NCBI GenBank assembly: GCA_019119745.1
Contig: DWWI01000256.1
Span: 1-7,529, forward strand
Reading direction: 5' to 3'
Length of the DNA stretch: 7,529 nt
Source of the DNA: Candidatus Mediterraneibacter gallistercoris
GTDB lineage: Bacteria; Bacillota_A; Clostridia; Lachnospirales; Lachnospiraceae
The notes beneath the pieces were generated by a model. The model was not told where the DNA came from, ran no database searches, and worked only from the letters and a program-made list of their open reading frames with translations. Below, piece by piece: positions 4,664-7,529 of the stretch. The translations under genes and the position numbers were made by a program. The stretch's first letter is position 1; every line of letters starts with the position of its first letter.

Positions 4664-5848
4664 ATGGAGAAGGAAATCGGCAGAGAGACGGACACAAAAG
4701 AAATAGGCAGGACGCGTTCCGGACTGCGCTACGGATGGACGACGGGAGGCTGCGCGGCGGCTGCCGCGAAGGCTGCGGCGCTGATGCTCTTTTCCGGAGA
4801 AGAGTTCCGGCAGGTGAGACTTATGACGCCGAAGGGAATCGAACTGTATCTGGATGTGGAGGATGTTACGAGGCTTCCGGACCGGGTGGAGTGCGCGGTC
4901 AGAAAATACAGCGGCGATGATCCGGATGTGACGGACGGGCTTCTGATATACGCAAAAGTGGAAAAGGGAGACGAAGAATCTTCCGGACTCCGGGTCATAC
5001 TTGACGGGGGCATTGGCGTGGGCAGGGTGACAAAACCCGGACTGGAACAGCAGATCGGACAGGCGGCGATCAATAAAGTTCCCCGCAGGATGATCACGGA
5101 AGAAGTGGAGCGCATATGCCGCGCCTGCGGATACTGTGGAGAGATGAAAGTGACTATCTCAATCCCCGATGGAGAAGAAACGGCGAAAAAGACATTTAAT
5201 CCAAGGCTGGGGATCGTGGGAGGTCTGTCTGTTCTCGGAACATCCGGGATTGTGGAGCCCATGAGCGAGAAGGCACTGACAGATACGATCTATCTGGAAA
5301 TGAAGATGTTAAGAGAAAGCGGGTATTCCTGCTGTTATGCCGTTCCGGGCAATTACGGCATGGATTTCCTGACGGATCAGCTGGGGATTAATCCGGATCT
5401 TGCGGTAAAATGCAGCAACTATGTGGGGGATACTATCGATGACGCAAAACTTCTCGGGATGAAGGGGCTTCTCCTGATCGGCCATGTGGGAAAGTTTATC
5501 AAGCTGGCGGCGGGAGTTATGAATACGCATTCAAGGACAGCGGACTGCAGGATGGAAGTGTTTGCATCCCACGCAGCCATGGCGGGAGCAGACGCCGCTG
5601 TGGTGAAAGAGATCATGGCGTGCCTGAACACGACAGAGGCAGTGAAAATATTAAAAGACAGAGGGCTGCTTCAGGATATTATGAAAACAGTGATGGAGCG
5701 GATCACATTTTATCTGCGGCAGAGAGCTGGCGGAGAGCTTGAGACAGGAGCAGTTGTATTTTCCGGCGAAGAGGGGATCCTCGGACAGACGGAGAATGCC
5801 GAAAGGCTGCTGGGACTGATAGAGAGGCAGCGGAAAGACAAGAAATAG
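4664..5848 (+). CDS. cbiD: CbiD, cobalt-precorrin-5B C1-methyltransferase
   Basis: At 394 residues this matches CbiD, which uses S-adenosylmethionine to methylate C1 of cobalt-precorrin-5B in the anaerobic pathway. Family blocks in order: L-R-Y-G-W-T-T-G-G-C-A-A-A-A-A-K (21-36), D-D-P-D-V-T-D-G (85-92), G-G-I-G-V-G-R-V-T-K-P-G-L (115-127), G-Q-A-A-I-N-K-V-P-R (132-141), T-F-N-P-R-L-G-I-V-G-G-L-S-V-L-G-T-S-G-I (177-196), G-N-Y-G-M-D-F (229-235), and L-I-G-H-V-G-K-F-I-K-L-A-A-G-V (271-285) followed by T-H-S-R-T-A-D. The usual T-T-G-T-C of the first block reads T-T-G-G-C here (Gly29). The start at 4664 has GGGAG 11 bases upstream, a slightly long gap, and lies within an inverted repeat. The first 18 residues are charged and poorly conserved, so they may be a species-specific extension. 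The protein is cytoplasmic. Its stop lies 21 bases before cbiL, with no separate promoter visible. Confidence 0.95.
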   Translation: MEKEIGRETDTKEIGRTRSGLRYGWTTGGCAAAAAKAAALMLFSGEEFRQVRLMTPKGIELYLDVEDVTRLPDRVECAVRKYSGDDPDVTDGLLIYAKVEKGDEESSGLRVILDGGIGVGRVTKPGLEQQIGQAAINKVPRRMITEEVERICRACGYCGEMKVTISIPDGEETAKKTFNPRLGIVGGLSVLGTSGIVEPMSEKALTDTIYLEMKMLRESGYSCCYAVPGNYGMDFLTDQLGINPDLAVKCSNYVGDTIDDAKLLGMKGLLLIGHVGKFIKLAAGVMNTHSRTADCRMEVFASHAAMAGADAAVVKEIMACLNTTEAVKILKDRGLLQDIMKTVMERITFYLRQRAGGELETGAVVFSGEEGILGQTENAERLLGLIERQRKDKK

Positions 5849-5869
5849 CAGAAAAAGGAGAAACGTCAT

Positions 5870-6637
5870 ATGAGCGGAATATTTACTGGAGTGGGAGTCG
5901 GGCCGGGAGATCCGGAACTCATGACTCTGAAGGCAGTCCGCGCCGTGGAAGCGTGCAGCGTGATCGCCATACCTGTGTCAGACAGTACACTGGAGGAGCC
6001 GGTGTATGAAAGCGCGGCAAATCAGGAAAAACAAAATGCGTCATATCTGGAGCGGTGCGTGGCATATCAGATCGCGGCCGGCGCCGTTGAAGGGATTGCA
6101 GAAAAGGACCGGATCTATCTGCCGATGCCGATGATAAAGGAGAAAGACAGACTGAAGGCGATTCATGATAATGATGCGGCGGCAGTTGCAGAACTTCTGG
6201 ATCAGGAAAAAAATGTAGTCTTCCTCACTCTGGGAGATCCCACGGTATATTCCACCTGTATGTATGTACATAAACGTCTGAAACGAAGCGGATACCTTAC
6301 CCGGATCGTGCCGGGCATCCCGTCTTTCTGCGCGGCAGCGGCGCGGATGGATATTCCTCTCGTGGAAAACCGGCAGGAACTCCACGTACTGCCCGCTTCC
6401 TATCACATTGAAGAGAGTCTGGATCTTCCGGGCACTAAAGTACTCATGAAAGCAGGGCGTAAGATGTCGGAAGTGAAGCGCCTGCTGACAGAAAAAGAGC
6501 TGGACGCCATGATGGTGGAAAACTGCGGGATGGAAAATGAAAAGCTGTATTTTGGCGCACAGGAAATACCGGAACAGGCAGGATATTATTCCCTGCTTGT
6601 TGTAAAGGAAAAACAGACAGGAGGAAGAAAAAGATGA
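5870..6637 (+). CDS. cbiL: CbiL, cobalt-factor II / precorrin-2 C20-methyltransferase
   Basis: This 255-residue protein belongs to the SAM-dependent tetrapyrrole methylase family (two-domain fold, cytoplasmic). The opening G-V-G-V-G-P-G-D-P-E-L-M-T-L-K (7-21) is the form typical of the C20 enzyme. The SAM-side motif L-T-L-G-D-P-T-V-Y-S-T (119-129) also fits CbiL/CobI rather than its siblings. V-P-G-I-P-S-F-C-A-A-A-A (147-158) is the third family block. It methylates C20 of cobalt-factor II, the product line started by CbiK in this same cluster. An AAGGAG site 9 bases upstream supports the ATG at 5870. Its TGA overlaps the ATG of cbiF in an ATGA junction. The cobalt-using CbiL reading over the aerobic CobI reading is inferred from the presence of cbiK and cbiD. 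Confidence 0.93.
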   Translation: MSGIFTGVGVGPGDPELMTLKAVRAVEACSVIAIPVSDSTLEEPVYESAANQEKQNASYLERCVAYQIAAGAVEGIAEKDRIYLPMPMIKEKDRLKAIHDNDAAAVAELLDQEKNVVFLTLGDPTVYSTCMYVHKRLKRSGYLTRIVPGIPSFCAAAARMDIPLVENRQELHVLPASYHIEESLDLPGTKVLMKAGRKMSEVKRLLTEKELDAMMVENCGMENEKLYFGAQEIPEQAGYYSLLVVKEKQTGGRKR

Positions 6638-7413
6638 TCACTTTTGTAGGAGCAGGACCGGGTGCGGAAGATCTTATCACTGTCCGGGGACAGAATCTGC
6701 TAAGGGAAGCAGATATTGTAGTCTATGCAGGTTCCCTTGTCAATCCGGGTCTTTTATCCCTCTGCAGGGAAGACTGCGAGATCTATAACAGCGCAAAGAT
6801 GACACTGGAGGAAGTACTGGACGTCATGAGCGCGGGAGAAAAATCCGGAAAAAAGGTCGTCCGTCTTCACACGGGTGATCCCTGTCTGTACGGAGCGATC
6901 CGGGAGCAGATGGACGAGCTGGAAAAAATGGGAATCCCGTATGAAGTATGCCCGGGCGTAAGTTCGTTCTGCGGAGCGGCGGCGGCGCTGGGAGCGGAGT
7001 ATACGCTGTCCGGAGTTTCCCAGTCTGTGGTGATCACCAGAATGGCAGGGCGCACGCCTGTCCCGGAGAGAGAATCCATCAAAAGCTTTGCCGCCCATCA
7101 GGCGACAATGGTGATCTTCTTAAGTACCGGAATGTTAAAAGAACTTTCCGCCGAGCTGATCAGCGGGGGATATGATCCGGATACGCCGGCGGCTATTGTA
7201 TACAAGGCCACATGGCCGGAGGAAAAAGTACTGCGCTGTACGGTGAAAGAACTTGCGGAAACTGCAGCGAGGGAAAACGTGACGAAGACGGCGCTGATCG
7301 TGGTGGGCAGGATACTTGAAGGAGAGTATGATCGCTCGAAGCTCTATGATCCGTCCTTTACCACAGAATTCCGGAAAGCATCCGTGCCGTCAGGGACAGA
7401 AAAAGGGCAGTAA
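6634..7413 (+). CDS. cbiF: CbiF, cobalt-precorrin-4 C11-methyltransferase
   Basis: The 259-residue protein is a tetrapyrrole methylase matching CbiF/CobM, which methylates C11 of cobalt-precorrin-4. Motifs in order: F-V-G-A-G-P-G-A-E-D-L-I-T-V-R-G (4-19), D-I-V-V-Y-A-G-S-L-V-N (27-37), R-L-H-T-G-D-P-C-L-Y-G-A-I (77-89), C-P-G-V-S-S-F-C-G-A-A-A-A-L (106-119), and I-F-L-S-T-G-M-L (161-168). The Y-A-G-S-L-V block and L-H-T-G-D-P-x-L-Y-G-A-I are diagnostic of the C11 enzyme within the family. AGGAGG at 6619-6624 sits 9 bases before the ATG, and the start overlaps the cbiL stop by four bases, indicating translational coupling. The C-terminal tail after about residue 235 is polar and variable, as in other members. 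It is followed 33 bases later by another methylase start. Confidence 0.95.
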   Translation: MITFVGAGPGAEDLITVRGQNLLREADIVVYAGSLVNPGLLSLCREDCEIYNSAKMTLEEVLDVMSAGEKSGKKVVRLHTGDPCLYGAIREQMDELEKMGIPYEVCPGVSSFCGAAAALGAEYTLSGVSQSVVITRMAGRTPVPERESIKSFAAHQATMVIFLSTGMLKELSAELISGGYDPDTPAAIVYKATWPEEKVLRCTVKELAETAARENVTKTALIVVGRILEGEYDRSKLYDPSFTTEFRKASVPSGTEKGQ

Positions 7414-7446
7414 GCATGAATTACAGAGAAACGGAGCAGCAGAACA

Positions 7447-7529
7447 ATGAGTAGGATCTATGTGACAGGTCTGGGCCCGGGAGCAGCAGACCAGATGACA
7501 ATACGGGCGAAGAAGGTGCTGGAAAAATG
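7447..7529 (+). CDS. cbiH: Tetrapyrrole methylase, probably CbiH (5' end only)
   Basis: Only 27 codons and two further bases are present before the window ends. The sequence begins M-S-R-I-Y-V-T-G-L-G-P-G-A-A-D-Q-M-T-I-R-A, the glycine-rich first loop of the SAM-dependent tetrapyrrole methylase family. The D-Q-M-T-x-R-A form is most like CbiH, the cobalt-factor III C17-methyltransferase that makes the ring contraction. CbiE and CbiG-linked methylases start similarly, so the exact member is uncertain. A GGAG site at 7433-7436 is 10 bases upstream of the ATG. It follows cbiF by 33 bases on the same strand, so it is likely in the same transcript. Confidence 0.6.
   Translation, partial: MSRIYVTGLGPGAADQMTIRAKKVLEK

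Noticed and set aside
7416..7454. Twelve-codon reading frame overlapping the cbiH-like start (MNYRETEQQNNE).
   Set aside because: It has only a weak upstream site and low-complexity composition. Its stop falling inside the next gene could support coupling, but nothing sets it apart from chance.

Overview
The window is one continuous plus-strand stretch of a cobalt-uptake and anaerobic (early cobalt insertion) cobalamin biosynthesis cluster. The proteins look like those of an anaerobic Firmicute, most likely a Lachnospiraceae-type clostridium. This rests on the purine-rich Shine-Dalgarno sites, the moderate GC content, CbiK used as the chelatase, the CbiD route, and an ECF-type CbiMNQO importer. 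The taxonomic assignment is inference from gene content and protein style; no marker gene is present.

Layout: positions 1-270 hold the C-terminal end of a corrinoid adenosyltransferase (CobO/BtuR type). A strong hairpin follows its stop codon, and then a cobalamin riboswitch (about 301-533) serves as the leader of cbiM. Next come cbiM (571-1320), cbiN (1326-1655), cbiQ (1642-2409) and cbiO (2435-3274), a complete ECF cobalt transporter. cbiK (3350-4120) encodes the sirohydrochlorin cobaltochelatase. A Bcp/PrxQ peroxiredoxin (4154-4618) sits between cbiK and cbiD and is the one gene not obviously part of the pathway. cbiD (4664-5848), cbiL (5870-6637) and cbiF (6634-7413) are corrin-ring methyltransferases. 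The first 27 codons of another tetrapyrrole methylase, probably cbiH, run off the right edge from 7447.

How they work together: CbiMNQO imports Co2+, CbiK inserts it into sirohydrochlorin, and CbiL (C20), CbiF (C11), CbiD (C1) and probably CbiH (C17) methylate and contract the macrocycle. CobO adds the upper adenosyl ligand later. The riboswitch senses the end product, and the close spacing of the genes downstream suggests that one leader could control the whole run. The most useful second looks are: a riboswitch whose 3' B12-box half departs from the usual sequence but is closed by a long-range helix; a peroxiredoxin embedded in the operon and bracketed by intergenic hairpins; and an inverted repeat that encloses the cbiD ribosome binding site. 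I saw no mobile element, CRISPR array, tRNA, rRNA or classical U-tract terminator, and no wholly unknown gene.
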